Source: Chitinophaga ginsengisoli
GTDB lineage: Bacteria > Bacteroidota > Bacteroidia > Chitinophagales > Chitinophagaceae
Direction of reading: 5' to 3'
Length of the DNA stretch: 64,000 nucleotides
NCBI RefSeq assembly: GCF_003014595.1
Contig: NZ_PYGK01000003.1
Coordinates: 248,001 to 312,000 of the forward strand
Shown here: piece by piece, positions 28,296 to 36,119 of the stretch
Layout of the letters: every line of letters begins with the position of its first letter
Position numbering within the stretch: position 1 is the first letter of the stretch
The notes under the pieces: generated by a model
Database searches by the model: none
Told to the model about the DNA's origin: nothing
Seen by the model: the letters and a program-made list of their open reading frames with translations, nothing else
Position numbers and translations under genes: made by a program

Positions 28296-29936
28296 ATGGC
28301 AGAAGTTATCAGAATGCCCCTTTTGAGTGACACAATGACTGAAGGGGTGATCGCGGAATGGCATAAAAAGGTAGGAGATACCGTAAAAGCAGACGACGTA
28401 ATTGCTGAGGTGGAAACAGATAAAGCCACCATGGAAGTGATGGGCTATGTGGAAGGTACTCTATTATATATTGGTGTCGAGAAAGGTAAGGCTGCTAAAG
28501 TAAATGAGATTATAGCTATTGTAGGAAAACCAGGTGAAGATTATAAATCTTTACTCGGTGGAGGTAATAATAATGGCCAGGCGGCACCTGAAGCTAAGCC
28601 TGCAGCGCAGGAAGCACCAGCGCCAGCAGCTGCTCCGGCAGCCAGCAGTGCTGACAGTGCAGCTGCAGCAGAGGCACTGAAAAATGCAACCGTTATCCGT
28701 ATGCCGCTGTTGAGCGATACCATGACGGAAGGCAAGATCGTAGCCTGGAACAAAAAAGTAGGCGATACCGTGAAAAGTGACGATGTACTGGCTGAGGTAG
28801 AAACTGATAAAGCTACCATGGAAGTGATCGGATACGCTGACGGTGAGCTGTTATATGTAGGTGTAAAAGAAGGTGATGCAGCTAAAGTAAACGGCATCAT
28901 CGCGATAGTAGGTAAAAAAGGTACCAATGTAGATGCGATCCTCGCAGCAGAAGGTACAGGTGGTGCAAAACCAGCCGCACAGGCAGCGCCGACAGCTACT
29001 CCGGCTGCATCTGCAGCTCCGGCAGCTACGCCTGAAGCTTCAGAAAGTAAAGATGGTCGTGTGAAAGCATCTCCGCTGGCTAAGAAAATAGCTGAAGAAA
29101 AAGGTATCGATATCAACAAAGTGACTGGCTCCGGCGACGGTGGCAGGATCGTGAAGAAAGATATTGACAGTTATGTTCCATCCGCAGCACCAGCTGCCGC
29201 CAAACCAGGCGCTGCTCCAGCTGCTAAAGCTCCGGCATTCGCTCCGGCAGGTCAGGAAGGATATACTGATGTTCAGTTAAGCCAGATGCGTAAAGTGATC
29301 GCTAAGCGTCTGAGCGAGAGCAAATTCTCTGCACCTCACTTCTACCTGAAAGTAGATATCAATATGGACAAAGCCATTGAAGCGCGTAAAGCTATCAATG
29401 AAGTGTCTCCTGTTAAGATCTCCTTCAACGACATGGTGATCAAGGCTGCTGCCCTGGCACTGCGTCAACATCCTGATGTGAACAGCAGCTGGATGGGAGA
29501 CTTCATCCGCCAGAACCATCACATCCACATCGGTTCCGCTGTGGCTATCGAAGATGGTCTGATCGTTCCGGTGATCCGCTTTGCTGATCAGAAATCCCTG
29601 AGCCAGATAGCTGGTGATGCGAAAGAACTGTATGACAAAGCGAAGAACAAGAAACTGCAGCCGCAGGATTTTTCTGGTAATACCTTCACTATCTCCAACC
29701 TGGGTATGATGGGTATCGATGAATTCACTGCTATCATCAATCCGCCGGATTCCGCAATCCTGGCTGTTGGCGGTATCAAAGAGACTGTTGTTTCCGAAAA
29801 AGGACAGTTCAAAGTGGTGAACATCATGAAGCTGACCCTCAGCTGCGACCACCGTAGTGTGGATGGCGCTGTAGGAGCACGTTTCCTGGCTACGCTGAAG
29901 AGCTACCTGGAAAATCCGGTAACTATGCTGGTATAA
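28296..29936 (+). CDS. Pyruvate dehydrogenase E2 (dihydrolipoamide acetyltransferase)
   Basis: The core enzyme of the pyruvate dehydrogenase complex, about 546 residues. Two lipoyl domains come first, each with VETDKATMEV, whose Lys carries lipoate (about residues 41 and 172). They are joined by long A/P-rich linkers. The peripheral-subunit-binding domain follows (SPLAKKIAEEKGIDINKV..SGDGGRI) and then the catalytic domain with DHRSVDGAVGARF near the end. All active-site marks are present. E1 and E3 genes are not adjacent, so the complex is encoded in scattered loci. A strong terminator follows. Confidence 0.95.
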   Translation: MAEVIRMPLLSDTMTEGVIAEWHKKVGDTVKADDVIAEVETDKATMEVMGYVEGTLLYIGVEKGKAAKVNEIIAIVGKPGEDYKSLLGGGNNNGQAAPEAKPAAQEAPAPAAAPAASSADSAAAAEALKNATVIRMPLLSDTMTEGKIVAWNKKVGDTVKSDDVLAEVETDKATMEVIGYADGELLYVGVKEGDAAKVNGIIAIVGKKGTNVDAILAAEGTGGAKPAAQAAPTATPAASAAPAATPEASESKDGRVKASPLAKKIAEEKGIDINKVTGSGDGGRIVKKDIDSYVPSAAPAAAKPGAAPAAKAPAFAPAGQEGYTDVQLSQMRKVIAKRLSESKFSAPHFYLKVDINMDKAIEARKAINEVSPVKISFNDMVIKAAALALRQHPDVNSSWMGDFIRQNHHIHIGSAVAIEDGLIVPVIRFADQKSLSQIAGDAKELYDKAKNKKLQPQDFSGNTFTISNLGMMGIDEFTAIINPPDSAILAVGGIKETVVSEKGQFKVVNIMKLTLSCDHRSVDGAVGARFLATLKSYLENPVTMLV

Positions 29937-29964
29937 TTGTTATATCAACAACTAACTATAAAAC

Positions 29965-29998
29965 AGGCGTCCCGTTGCACGGGGCGCCTTGTTTTTTT
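29965..29998 (+). terminator. Terminator of the E2 gene
   Basis: A GC-rich stem (GGCG.CCCGT / ACGGG.CGCC, one bulge or mismatch) with loop TGC and a run of seven T after it. Confidence 0.85.
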
Positions 29999-30103
29999 AA
30001 CCCCTTCCCTATTCTCTTAACACGCTGTTATTCAGTATGAGAATTTGGGATTTGCCATTTTTATGATTAAATTTAAGTTGCCCCCCAACAACTAAATGAT
30101 CAA

Positions 30104-30493
30104 ATGGAGATTCCTAAGAATGCGCTAAGCTGGTTCGAAATCCCTGTACACGACTTTGACAGGGCCAGGAAGTTTTACAGCACGATATTTAACTATGAAA
30201 TGCCTGAAGAGCAGCTGGGCCACAACAGGAAAGCTTTTTTTGCGTTCGACAAACACAATGATGGCATTGGCGGAGCCATTGTTCAGGGCTCTGAATATTT
30301 CCCCAGTCAACGTGGCGCCCTTGTTTATCTGCATGCCGGGGATGACCTCACAGAAGTGCTTGAGCGCGTGGAAGCGGCAGGCGGGAAGATAGAGCTGGAT
30401 AAACGCCCGGTGTCTGAGTTGCAGGACCTGGGATATTTTGCGATTATTTTTGATCCGGATGGTAATAGAGTTGCCCTACATTCCAAAGGATAA
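30104..30493 (+). CDS. VOC-family (glyoxalase/dioxygenase fold) protein
   Basis: 129 residues. It has the beta-alpha-beta-beta-beta units of the vicinal-oxygen-chelate fold: WFEIPVHDFDRARKFYSTIF at the start and a C-terminal LGYFAIIFDPDGNRVALHS. Such small stand-alone proteins include glyoxalase-like and antibiotic-binding members, so the substrate cannot be told. Metal ligands are suggested by the first-half H and the terminal E/H positions, but I cannot assign them with certainty. It is alone. Confidence 0.88.
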   Translation: MEIPKNALSWFEIPVHDFDRARKFYSTIFNYEMPEEQLGHNRKAFFAFDKHNDGIGGAIVQGSEYFPSQRGALVYLHAGDDLTEVLERVEAAGGKIELDKRPVSELQDLGYFAIIFDPDGNRVALHSKG

Positions 30494-30552
30494 AAAGACT
30501 GTATACCAACAAACAAGACTATTTCTTATCTTATTCTTCTGTCTATTCTTTC

Positions 30553-30568
30553 ACTTTCTTTTGAAAGT
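30553..30568 (+). promoter_or_regulatory. Probable operator of the GbsR/MarR-like regulator
   Basis: An inverted repeat ACTTTC-TTTT-GAAAGT. The TTG of a -33 element (30561-30563) lies inside it, and a -7 box TACATTTG lies at 30584-30591, 20 bases away. A near copy precedes the next gene at 31141-31156. Binding by the regulator encoded here would block its own promoter. Confidence 0.6.
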
Positions 30569-30611
30569 TCAATAACTTAGCATTACATTTGGATAACGAA
30601 AAGAGGATTAC

Positions 30612-31118
30612 ATGAAATTGGCAGAAGCAAAAGCACAGTTTATACAAACCTGGGGATCTCTGGGAGCGCAATGGGGTATTAACCGCACCATGGCTCAGAT
30701 CCATGCGCTGCTGATGATCATGCCTGATCCACTCAGTGCTGACGATATCATGTCGGAACTGAATATTTCCCGCGGTAATACCAATATGAACGTACGGGAA
30801 CTGATCAACTGGGGGTTGGTAGAGCGTGTACTGATTCCTGGGGAGCGGAAGGAATACTTTACTGCCGAAAAGGATATCTGGAGGGTAGCTACTGAGATTG
30901 CGAGGGAGCGGAAACGTCGTGAGCTGGATCCTATTCTCAAGACATTGAATCAACTGCAGGATGTGGAAGGAGATACGAAAGACAAACACGTAAAAGCCTT
31001 CAAAGACTCCATCCAGGGAATCAATAAGTTTGCCCATCAGACAGACAGGGTGATCAACTCTTTTGTGAAGTCGGAGGAAAGCTGGTTCTATGGAACGCTC
31101 ATGAAATTATTCAAGTAA
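30612..31118 (+). CDS. GbsR/MarR-family transcriptional regulator
   Basis: 168 residues. The winged helix-turn-helix region contains PLSADDIMSELNISRGNTNM and VRELINWGLVERVLIPGERKEYFTAEKDIW, which are typical of the GbsR branch of MarR regulators. The C-terminal part is helical and may mediate dimerisation. The family often controls osmoprotectant or stress genes, but the target here is better guessed from the shared operator: the same inverted repeat precedes the gene itself and the next gene (31184). It may therefore control both. No effector can be read from the sequence. Confidence 0.85.
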   Translation: MKLAEAKAQFIQTWGSLGAQWGINRTMAQIHALLMIMPDPLSADDIMSELNISRGNTNMNVRELINWGLVERVLIPGERKEYFTAEKDIWRVATEIARERKRRELDPILKTLNQLQDVEGDTKDKHVKAFKDSIQGINKFAHQTDRVINSFVKSEESWFYGTLMKLFK

Positions 31119-31140
31119 TATTTTTTTGTTCATATGTTTC

Positions 31141-31156
31141 ACTTTTTATTGAAAGT
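31141..31156 (+). promoter_or_regulatory. Second copy of the GbsR-like operator
   Basis: ACTTTT-TATT-GAAAGT, matching the site at 30553-30568 in both half-sites but one base and in the flanks (TTTC before, TCA.AAAC after). It lies 27 bases before the ATG of the epimerase-like gene. Confidence 0.6.
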
Positions 31157-31183
31157 TCAGAAACAGTATTAATCCCTCTTACT

Positions 31184-32128
31184 ATGAAAAATAAAAAAAT
31201 AGTCATTGCAGCAGGAACAGGATTTATCGGAACCGGCATGATAGCGCATTTCGGTAGTGATAATGACATTGTTGTTCTCAGCCGTCATCCTGGTGCCGGG
31301 CATGGCCGGGTAAGGTATGTTAGGTGGGATGGTAAGACACTGGATACCTGGTCAAAGGAACTGGAAAATGCAAACCTCCTGGTCAATCTGGCTGGAAAGA
31401 GTGTGAATTGCCGTTATACAGCCGAAAACAAACAGGAGATATTTGATAGCAGGACGAACGCCACAGCGGTGCTGGGAGCCGCTATACGGACCTTGCAGCA
31501 CCCACCGGTGCTATGGATCAATGCTGCTTCCGCCACTATTTACCGGCATGCAGAAGACCGGCCCATGGATGAATATACAGGAGAGATGGAAAACGATTTT
31601 TCCGTGCAGGTATGTAAGCGCTGGGAAGCAGCATTTAACGAGGAAGAGACACCACACACACGCAAAGTGATCCTCCGTATAGCCGTTACCCTTGGCTACC
31701 AGGGGGGCGTTATGGAGCCCTATCTCAACCTGACGAAATTCGGATTGGGAGGCTATCAGGGAAATGGCAGGCAAAAATTCAGCTGGGTACATATCACCGA
31801 TGTATGCCGGATGATGGCGTGGGTGTTTGAACATCCTGAACTGGATGGTGTATTTAACTGCAGCGCCCCTCATCCTGTCAGTAACCGACAGTTTATGAGG
31901 ACATTACGGAAGGCGGCAGGACACGTCTTTGGCCTACCGGCTTTCCCCTGGATGTTACGTATCGGGGCGCGACTTATTGGCACAGAGGCTGAGTTGCTGT
32001 TGAAAAGTCGCTGGGTACTGCCTACCCGCGCATTACAGGCCGGATTTGTTTTTGAGTATCCTCAGCTTCAGTTTGCTATGGAGAATATTATAGGCCAACT
32101 GCCAAGGCGTCGGTATCATCTCATATAG
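31184..32128 (+). CDS. TIGR01777-family NAD(P)-dependent epimerase-like protein
   Basis: 314 residues of an extended short-chain dehydrogenase. The nucleotide loop is GTGFIGTGMI (about residues 11-20). The region of LVNLAGKSVNCRYTAENKQEI and the phrase SWVHITDVCRMMAWVFEHPELDGVFNCSAPHP are signatures of the YfcH/TIGR01777 group. The catalytic Tyr/Lys pair usual in SDR enzymes is not obvious, as in other members of this group. It is probably co-regulated with the preceding regulator through the shared operator. Substrate unknown. Confidence 0.9.
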   Translation: MKNKKIVIAAGTGFIGTGMIAHFGSDNDIVVLSRHPGAGHGRVRYVRWDGKTLDTWSKELENANLLVNLAGKSVNCRYTAENKQEIFDSRTNATAVLGAAIRTLQHPPVLWINAASATIYRHAEDRPMDEYTGEMENDFSVQVCKRWEAAFNEEETPHTRKVILRIAVTLGYQGGVMEPYLNLTKFGLGGYQGNGRQKFSWVHITDVCRMMAWVFEHPELDGVFNCSAPHPVSNRQFMRTLRKAAGHVFGLPAFPWMLRIGARLIGTEAELLLKSRWVLPTRALQAGFVFEYPQLQFAMENIIGQLPRRRYHLI

Positions 32129-32163
32129 ATCATTATGGTTTAATGTTTGCTCTTACATAGTGC

Positions 32164-32199
32164 GTACCTGCCGGGGTTTATATCCTGGCGGGTACTTTT
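32164..32199 (+). terminator. Hairpin terminator after the epimerase-like gene
   Basis: An inverted repeat GTACCTGCC / GGCGGGTAC with one mismatch and a 14-base loop, followed by TTTTAAAA. Moderate strength. Confidence 0.5.
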
Positions 32200-32213
32200 A
32201 AAAAGGATTGTTT

Positions 32214-32582
32214 ATGAACGACAAGAAACTTACGGTTGTATTAGGCGCTTCTCCCAACCCGACAAGATATAGTTACCTGGCAGTGTCCAGACTGGCCGCA
32301 CATGGGCATCCTGTACTTGCTATCGGTAATCGGGAAGCACAGATAGGCGATACCCCTGTGACGAAAGAACATCCGGTAGCAGCAGATGTGGACACCGTTA
32401 CCCTGTATATGAACCCAATGCTACAGCGGGAGTATTACGATTATATCCTGCAACTGCATCCAAAACGCATCATCTTTAATCCAGGTACGGAGAATGAGGA
32501 ACTGGCTGCATTAGCCGACAGCAAAGGCATTGAAACAATGGAGGCCTGTACACTGGTGTTGCTGAGTACCGGCCAGTATTAA
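32214..32582 (+). CDS. CoA-binding (Rossmann) domain protein
   Basis: 122 residues from the ATG at 32214; the upstream TTG at 32208 would add only two codons. It has the CoA_binding_2 fold: VVLGASPNPTRYSYLAVSRL at the start, then GHPVLAIGNRE, VDTVTLYMNP, PKRIIFNPGTENEELAALA and EACTLVLLSTGQY. The family binds CoA and is often a stand-alone domain of unknown role. It has no close partner here. Confidence 0.9.
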   Translation: MNDKKLTVVLGASPNPTRYSYLAVSRLAAHGHPVLAIGNREAQIGDTPVTKEHPVAADVDTVTLYMNPMLQREYYDYILQLHPKRIIFNPGTENEELAALADSKGIETMEACTLVLLSTGQY

Positions 32583-32784
32583 GCGCAATAGCCGGTATCC
32601 CCCTCTGAAATGCTATCCCCTACGGAATAACATGCCCTTAATTCTTGCTTTCTCTCATCTGATTGCTGATTAATTTTTGTATATTACTTATAATATTCCC
32701 CTACCAGCACGGATTTATCACGACAGAACGGCATTTATGTAATCTTAACGACCACGCCTATTCACTCTAATCATATATATTATC

Positions 32785-33258
32785 ATGAAATGGAGAAGAT
32801 TCAACGGCGAACCGATTCATTTGCCCATTAAAGAAGAAGTGCGCCAGGCAATTGTCCGGGAAACCGGAAAGGGCTTTCACTTAAAAGTGTGTATTGGCAC
32901 GGACTCACAGGTAAAAGGAGCAGAAACAGAATTTGCTACGGTGATTGTTTTCCTGCGTGAAGGACATGGAGGATTCATGTTCATCCACAATGACAAAACA
33001 CGCGACTCTTATTCCATCAAAGAGCGTATGCTCATTGAGGTAGCGAAGAGTATTGAGATTGCCTATGAACTGTGTGACCTGTTCACTGCGTACGATGTGG
33101 ACATGGAAGTACATGCAGACATTAACACGAACCCCCAGTTTAAGAGTAACCTGGCCCTGCGTGAGGCGATGGGTTATATACTGGGAATGGGATTTGCCTT
33201 CAAAGCAAAACCAGACGCCTTTGCCAGCAGCTGCTGTGCGGATAAGGTAGTGAACTAA
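32785..33258 (+). CDS. RNase H-like nuclease, YkuK family
   Basis: 157 residues of the DUF458/YkuK family, which has an RNase H-like fold. Acidic active-site candidates are in CIGTDSQVKGAETEFATVI and in TAYDVDMEVHADIN; this double D pattern fits the metal site. The length is normal. The protein has no signal peptide. In Firmicutes the family has been linked with sporulation or stress, but here the role is unknown. It stands alone. Confidence 0.88.
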   Translation: MKWRRFNGEPIHLPIKEEVRQAIVRETGKGFHLKVCIGTDSQVKGAETEFATVIVFLREGHGGFMFIHNDKTRDSYSIKERMLIEVAKSIEIAYELCDLFTAYDVDMEVHADINTNPQFKSNLALREAMGYILGMGFAFKAKPDAFASSCCADKVVN

Positions 33259-33539
33259 GCCTGCAGGCTGCTATTACTTTCCCCGCTGTCAGGATGCGCT
33301 CTTCCGCATCCAGGGGCTTTCATCCCCCTCAACGAAATCTTTCCCGAAATATTGTAATGTTAACTCTTTGTAAAGATAAACGCCTGAAACGTAGATCAGG
33401 AGCGACTATGCCCGTATTTCCCTTCTCATCGCGGATATTCTGTTCCGGACGGGGCCCTTTTAATTTGAAAAAAATTCCTTAATTTATACTTGTTATACTG
33501 ATATACTGTTATACTGATTTTACTGAATAGCTGTCCAAC

Positions 33540-33950
33540 ATGCGTGCCTACATAACTGTCATACTACTGTTAGCAATAGTATCTGCCAACTCATCTTGCA
33601 AAAAAGAGTCTATTTCGGACACTTCTTCTCAAAAGCTGCAGGGCAGCTGGAGATTGCTGTATTCCAAGCCTGCCGGGGACAAAGCCCTGGTCAAATATGA
33701 CAGCACGTCTTCAGAGATCCTGAAATTCGATGGTAACAATATGCTCACCTACAACCGCGGCTCGCTGATTTCCAGGGAGACCTTCCTGATGGCACTGAAA
33801 AGCGATCGTCAGCCCTACCTGGTAGCAGACAGCGATCCATGGAATCCACGGATATTCAGCTGCAACATCAGCGGAAATGATACCTTATCCCTGTTATCGG
33901 TGCATTCCAACGTTCATATTGGCCGTGTGTATGTAAGAGTGAAGCCTTAG
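33540..33950 (+). CDS. Hypothetical lipoprotein
   Basis: 136 residues. A short signal peptide ends in a lipobox at Cys20 (SANSSC), so it is anchored in a membrane facing the periplasm or surface. The mature part contains LQGSWRLLYSKP and ILKFDGNNMLTYNRG, which resemble the opening strands of lipocalin-like Bacteroidota proteins of unknown function. It ends 14 bases before the convergent engB stop. Confidence 0.7.
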   Translation: MRAYITVILLLAIVSANSSCKKESISDTSSQKLQGSWRLLYSKPAGDKALVKYDSTSSEILKFDGNNMLTYNRGSLISRETFLMALKSDRQPYLVADSDPWNPRIFSCNISGNDTLSLLSVHSNVHIGRVYVRVKP

Positions 33951-33964
33951 CAACTATTGCCGGG

Positions 33965-34573
33965 CTAACCAATGGCCTTGAATTCCGTATTCATTTCGTC
34001 TATCGTTGACAGGATCGCGTCTCTGCCTGTCTTTTTCACTGTACTGGTTACAAAATGGGCCGGGAGGAATTCCCATGTTTCCCTGAGCTTATTCAGGAAT
34101 GCCTTTATATTCCGGCTGGTCTCGGCCTGGGTGTTCTTATCTGCTTTTGTGAATACCAGGGAGAAAGGGATCTGCCACTCTCCCAGCTGGCTAATAAAGT
34201 CGATATCCAGTTTCTGGGGGGTATGACGGCTGTCGATCAGCACAAAGACACTCACCAGGTTCTGTCTTTTACGGAGATAATTCTCTATCATCTGCTCCCA
34301 GGAACGGCGTTGCGACTGGCTTACCTTGGCGAAACCATATCCAGGTAAATCCACCAGGTACCAGGCCTGGTTGATCAGGAAGTGGTTGATCAGCTGCGTT
34401 TTACCGGGTGTTCCGGACGTTTTTGCCAGCTTTTCATTGTTTGCCAACATATTGATCAGGGAAGACTTTCCCACGTTGGAACGGCCTATAAAGGCATATT
34501 CCGGAAGGTTCGGTGTAGGACATTTCTGCCAGTCAACATTACTGATGAGGTATTCTGCGCTCTTGATGATCAT
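33965..34573 (-). CDS. engB: Ribosome biogenesis GTPase YsxC/EngB
   Basis: About 202 residues, a small GTPase needed for large-subunit assembly. The motifs are G1 GRSNVGKSS, G2 in KTSGTPGKT, G3 DLPGYG, G4 TKAD and the C-terminal TSTVKKTG. The ATG at 34573 is preferred: the in-frame TTG at 34594 adds seven residues absent from the family and lies close to a GAACTTTG box that resembles the -7 element. It is divergent from ubiE; the start regions are only 80 bases apart. Confidence 0.96.
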   Translation of the reverse strand: MIIKSAEYLISNVDWQKCPTPNLPEYAFIGRSNVGKSSLINMLANNEKLAKTSGTPGKTQLINHFLINQAWYLVDLPGYGFAKVSQSQRRSWEQMIENYLRKRQNLVSVFVLIDSRHTPQKLDIDFISQLGEWQIPFSLVFTKADKNTQAETSRNIKAFLNKLRETWEFLPAHFVTSTVKKTGRDAILSTIDEMNTEFKAIG

Positions 34574-34639
34574 ATTTTTACTCTTCGGGCACAAAGTTCA
34601 TGAAAATTTAGTTATTGCCGGCATTTCTCTATTTTCTAC

Positions 34640-34647
34640 TAACTTTG
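34640..34647 (+). promoter_or_regulatory. Leaderless-type promoter box of ubiE
   Basis: TAACTTTG ends seven bases before the ATG at 34654. The transcript start would fall at or next to the start codon, giving a leaderless mRNA. Confidence 0.6.
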
Positions 34648-34653
34648 CGGGCT

Positions 34654-35388
34654 ATGTCAGATAAGAAGATTGTACCGTTTGCCACATCAGAACTCAGCAA
34701 GAAGGAACAGATAGCGACCATGTTCAATGACATTGCTCACCGCTATGATTTCCTCAACCATTTCATGTCGTTGGGTATTGATATCCAATGGCGTAAGAAA
34801 GCATTGAGACAATTAAAGGCCTTACAGCCGAAGAAAATGCTGGATGTGGCCACCGGTACGGGCGATTTTGCCATTATGGCGAATAAGATGCTGCAACCCA
34901 ATACGATAACCGGTATTGACATATCTGAGGGCATGCTTGCTCACGGGCGTGAAAAGATCAATAAACTGGGATTATCCGACAAAATAACCCTTCAGCTGGG
35001 CGACAGTGAAACAATAAGTTTTCCAGACATGACGTTTGATGCTATAACAGTGGCATACGGCGTACGTAACTTCGAGCATCTGGAAAAAGGACTGTCAGAA
35101 ATGTTACGTGTATTAAAGCCGGGAGGTAAGCTGGTGATATTGGAATTTTCCAATCCAACGGTTTTTCCTATTAAGCAATTATATAATTTGTATTTTCGTT
35201 ATATTACACCGTTGATCGGGAAATGGATAGCCAGGAGTGAAGCTGCATACACCTATCTGCCAGCGTCAGTGAAAGCGTTCCCGCAAGGTCAGGAGATGTG
35301 TAATATTTTAATTAATACCGGTTTCCAAGCAGTAACATGCAAAAAGCTCACATTCGGCATCAGCTCTATTTATTGCGCATCCCGCTAG
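34654..35388 (+). CDS. ubiE: Demethylmenaquinone methyltransferase
   Basis: The last step of menaquinone synthesis. About 244 residues. The SAM site is LDVATGTGDFAIM; other family marks are MFNDIAHRYDFLNHFMSLGID, PDMTFDAITVAYGVRNFEHL and KPGGKLVILEFSNP. The TAACTTTG box fixes the ATG at 34654. The 3' end overlaps porT by 52 bp, so the two are co-transcribed. Linking a respiration gene to a secretion gene is typical of the phylum and its meaning is unclear. Confidence 0.96.
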   Translation: MSDKKIVPFATSELSKKEQIATMFNDIAHRYDFLNHFMSLGIDIQWRKKALRQLKALQPKKMLDVATGTGDFAIMANKMLQPNTITGIDISEGMLAHGREKINKLGLSDKITLQLGDSETISFPDMTFDAITVAYGVRNFEHLEKGLSEMLRVLKPGGKLVILEFSNPTVFPIKQLYNLYFRYITPLIGKWIARSEAAYTYLPASVKAFPQGQEMCNILINTGFQAVTCKKLTFGISSIYCASR

Positions 35389-36062
35389 TACTTCTGGTAA
35401 TCCTATGGAATACAGGTCGCGTGAAAGCGCAGTCTGTGATGAACATGGAAGAACACGATGCCAAGCCCTATTACTTTGGTATCACACTTGCAGGCAACAA
35501 TTCCAATTTCAAGCTATTACATGATGAGATCTTCCTCAAGCAGGATTCTATTATGGTGGCTGAACCGCTAAGGACCTTCGGCTTCAACCTGGGTTTGCTG
35601 GGGAATGTACGTCTCAGTGAGAACTTTGATATCCGTTTCAATCCGCAGTTATTATTTGCCTCCAAGAATCTCTACTATAAAGAGAACTATCCTACGCGGG
35701 AAACGACCAAGAACATTGAGTCTATCCTGCTCAGCTTCCCTTTGCAGCTGAAATTCAAATCGGACCGTATTGGTAACATGCGCGTGTATACGATCGGTGG
35801 TCTGAAGTATGACTATGACCTTGCTTCCAATGCGAGGGCCCGTCGTGCGGAAGACCTGGTGAAGATCAGGAAAAGCGATTACGGGTATGAGTTCGGCGCC
35901 GGATTTGAGTTCTATTTCCCAAGTTTTATCTTCTCTCCCGAGTTCAAGATCAGCAATGGTATTGGTAACGTACATGTGAAAGATGAGAACCTGCGTTATT
36001 CCAATGTGATCGACAAACTGAATTCCAGGATGATCGTTTTTTCCATCCACCTGGAAGGTTGA
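35337..36062 (+). CDS. porT: T9SS outer-membrane protein PorT
   Basis: 241 residues. A signal peptide ends near GRVKAQ (residues 1-32). The rest is a beta-barrel with alternating strands: YYFGITLAGNNSNFKL, FGFNLGLLGNVRLSENF, LLSFPLQLKFKS, RVYTIGGLKYDYDL, and SDYGYEFGAGFEFYF. Family, size and the place beside ubiE match PorT/SprT of the type IX secretion system. PorT is essential for secretion of proteins with C-terminal sorting domains; such a cargo protein is encoded at 49,206. Its start codon lies inside ubiE. Confidence 0.82.
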   Translation: MQKAHIRHQLYLLRIPLVLLVILWNTGRVKAQSVMNMEEHDAKPYYFGITLAGNNSNFKLLHDEIFLKQDSIMVAEPLRTFGFNLGLLGNVRLSENFDIRFNPQLLFASKNLYYKENYPTRETTKNIESILLSFPLQLKFKSDRIGNMRVYTIGGLKYDYDLASNARARRAEDLVKIRKSDYGYEFGAGFEFYFPSFIFSPEFKISNGIGNVHVKDENLRYSNVIDKLNSRMIVFSIHLEG

Positions 36063-36107
36063 TTGCTGACGGCGTATAGTTAGTCGGTGGACAAATTGTC
36101 TATTTAC

Positions 36108-36115
36108 TATCTTTG
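36108..36115 (+). promoter_or_regulatory. Leaderless-type promoter box of pyrC
   Basis: TATCTTTG ends five bases before the ATG at 36120. The transcript start is expected at the start codon. Confidence 0.6.
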
Positions 36116-36119
36116 CGCC

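Noticed and set aside
34573..34654. engB and ubiE as one regulatory unit
   Set aside because: They are divergent with short separate upstream regions; nothing in the gap shows joint control.
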